From assembly GCA_030746455.1 (NCBI GenBank), contig JASLMQ010000919.1, forward strand, positions 1 through 6,874: DNA of 6,874 nucleotides. Reading direction: 5' to 3'. The position numbers and the translations under genes were made by a program. The DNA is from Candidatus Latescibacterota bacterium (GTDB lineage Bacteria > Latescibacterota > UBA2968 > GCA-2709665). This document shows positions 6,130 to 6,874 of the stretch, piece by piece. Below the pieces are notes generated by a model. That model saw only the letters and a list, made by a program, of their open reading frames with translations. It was not told the DNA's origin and searched no databases. Position 1 is the stretch's first letter. Every line of letters starts with the position of its first letter.

Positions 6130-6874
6130 ATGGTCGTTTCATGGCTTGCGGACAGGGGGCGCGCCATCTTCCTGGCAGTGCTCACTGGGATCGGGTTGCA
6201 TCTGGCGGCGAGTGGCATCGCCGGTGATAGCTGGGAGACCAACCCGACGGGTCTTCGGTGGGACCGGGATCCGTCCTTGAGCGAGTACTTCCCCGAGGGC
6301 GTTGGCATCGAGCTGCCTCCGACCTTTCGCGAGAAGGCCCTGCCGGTCGGTGGGGTCCCGAGCGGACTGACACCGATCGAGGGGGCAGGGGACGTGTCGA
6401 CGTCCGGTGGCGCTCTGGAGTTCACCGTGGTTGGTGATAGGGTCGTGCTGGGTTGGGGGAACGTTGGGGGTGATCTACCCGTTGAGCAGATCGAGAGCCT
6501 GTGGCCCGTGCACAACCAGGTGGCGCTCCGTGTCCGGCAGTCGTGTGAGTCGAGTACGTGGCACGCCGAGCTCCTTGCCGACGGCGACGAGCTGGATGGC
6601 GAGCCGCGGCTGGCATCGGCCGTCTGCCGAGGAAGAGACTGGCAGGAGGTTCTGCTCGAGAGCCCACGGCCGTGGCGACCGATCCACGGTCGGGCCTGTC
6701 CGGACGGCATGACGCTGACCGTTGATGCCCCGCAGGGCAGTCGAATCGAGATCGAGTCGGTCAAGGCCATACAGCCACGCTACGAAGGCTACGTCCGGAA
6801 GGAGTTCGTCCTTCCGGAAGGCAGGATCTGGAAGGCGGTGGCCAACGTGGGGTCGGCGAACGAGAGAATCTGGC
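6130..6874 (+). CDS. Secreted protein, possible alpha-L-rhamnosidase-type glycosidase (C-terminus outside window)
   Basis: The frame from ATG 6130 is open to the window end (248 codons, no stop). Residues 10-31 form a hydrophobic segment (RAIFLAVLTGIGLHLAASG) after basic residues, a Sec signal peptide with cleavage near GIAG. Residues about 44-215 are beta-rich with no motif I recognise and may be a sandwich domain ending at IEIESVKAI. Residues 220-248 (GYVRKEFVLPEGRIWKAV, then ANVGSANERIW) closely resemble the opening strand of the sugar-binding sandwich domain at the N-terminus of bacterial alpha-L-rhamnosidases and some other large glycosidases, where a phrase of the type FRKxFxLP is followed by a strand leading to a YxLxLNG motif. 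The catalytic domain would lie outside the window, so the enzyme class is tentative. The gene diverges from the minus-strand operon and may share its control region. Confidence 0.7.
   Translation, partial: MVVSWLADRGRAIFLAVLTGIGLHLAASGIAGDSWETNPTGLRWDRDPSLSEYFPEGVGIELPPTFREKALPVGGVPSGLTPIEGAGDVSTSGGALEFTVVGDRVVLGWGNVGGDLPVEQIESLWPVHNQVALRVRQSCESSTWHAELLADGDELDGEPRLASAVCRGRDWQEVLLESPRPWRPIHGRACPDGMTLTVDAPQGSRIEIESVKAIQPRYEGYVRKEFVLPEGRIWKAVANVGSANERIW

Overview
The window is GC-rich bacterial DNA, estimated by eye at 60-65% GC with strong G/C preference at third codon positions. It is almost fully coding. The protein repertoire is a heparinase II/III-like lyase with a jelly-roll N-terminus, a Tat-exported protein with a glutamine-amidotransferase-like fold plus a jelly roll, and a secreted protein ending in a rhamnosidase-type sandwich segment. 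That mix fits a polysaccharide-degrading environmental bacterium of the kind seen in Planctomycetota, Armatimonadota, Hydrogenedentota or similar groups. The lineage is an inference from gene content only; no rRNA or other marker gene is present.

Layout: four genes run leftward on the minus strand as one apparent operon. In transcription order they are (1) 5854-3557, a cytoplasmic helical-repeat protein fused to a BPL_N/GATase1-like domain; (2) 3557-2316, a Tat-signal protein with a related but catalytically stripped GATase1-like domain and a C-terminal jelly roll, overlapping gene 1 by one base (TGATG); (3) 2251-1286, a zinc-dependent succinylglutamate desuccinylase/aspartoacylase-family protein; (4) 1271 to beyond position 1, a secreted heparinase II/III-family protein whose C-terminus lies outside the window. 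Gaps after the overlap are 64 and 14 bases, and no terminator is visible between genes. A fifth gene starts at 6130 on the plus strand, diverges from the operon and runs off the right end; it encodes a secreted protein, possibly a glycosidase of the alpha-L-rhamnosidase type. The 275-base gap between the divergent starts holds an inverted repeat (CGCAT-tgg-ATGCG) that could be an operator, but no convincing promoter.

The genes suggest one carbohydrate-processing locus: an exported lyase cuts an acidic polymer, a cytoplasmic M14-type hydrolase removes an acyl or amide group, and two GATase1-like proteins play unknown roles. The most unusual point is the pair of adjacent GATase1-like paralogues. 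In the upstream one the Cys-His-Glu triad is intact (C648, H739, E741). In the exported one the aligned positions are Gly, Asp and Gln (G121, D220, Q222). Start codons were reassigned for two genes on ribosome-binding-site evidence: 2251 rather than an upstream TTG at 2278, and 3557 rather than a GTG at 3599.
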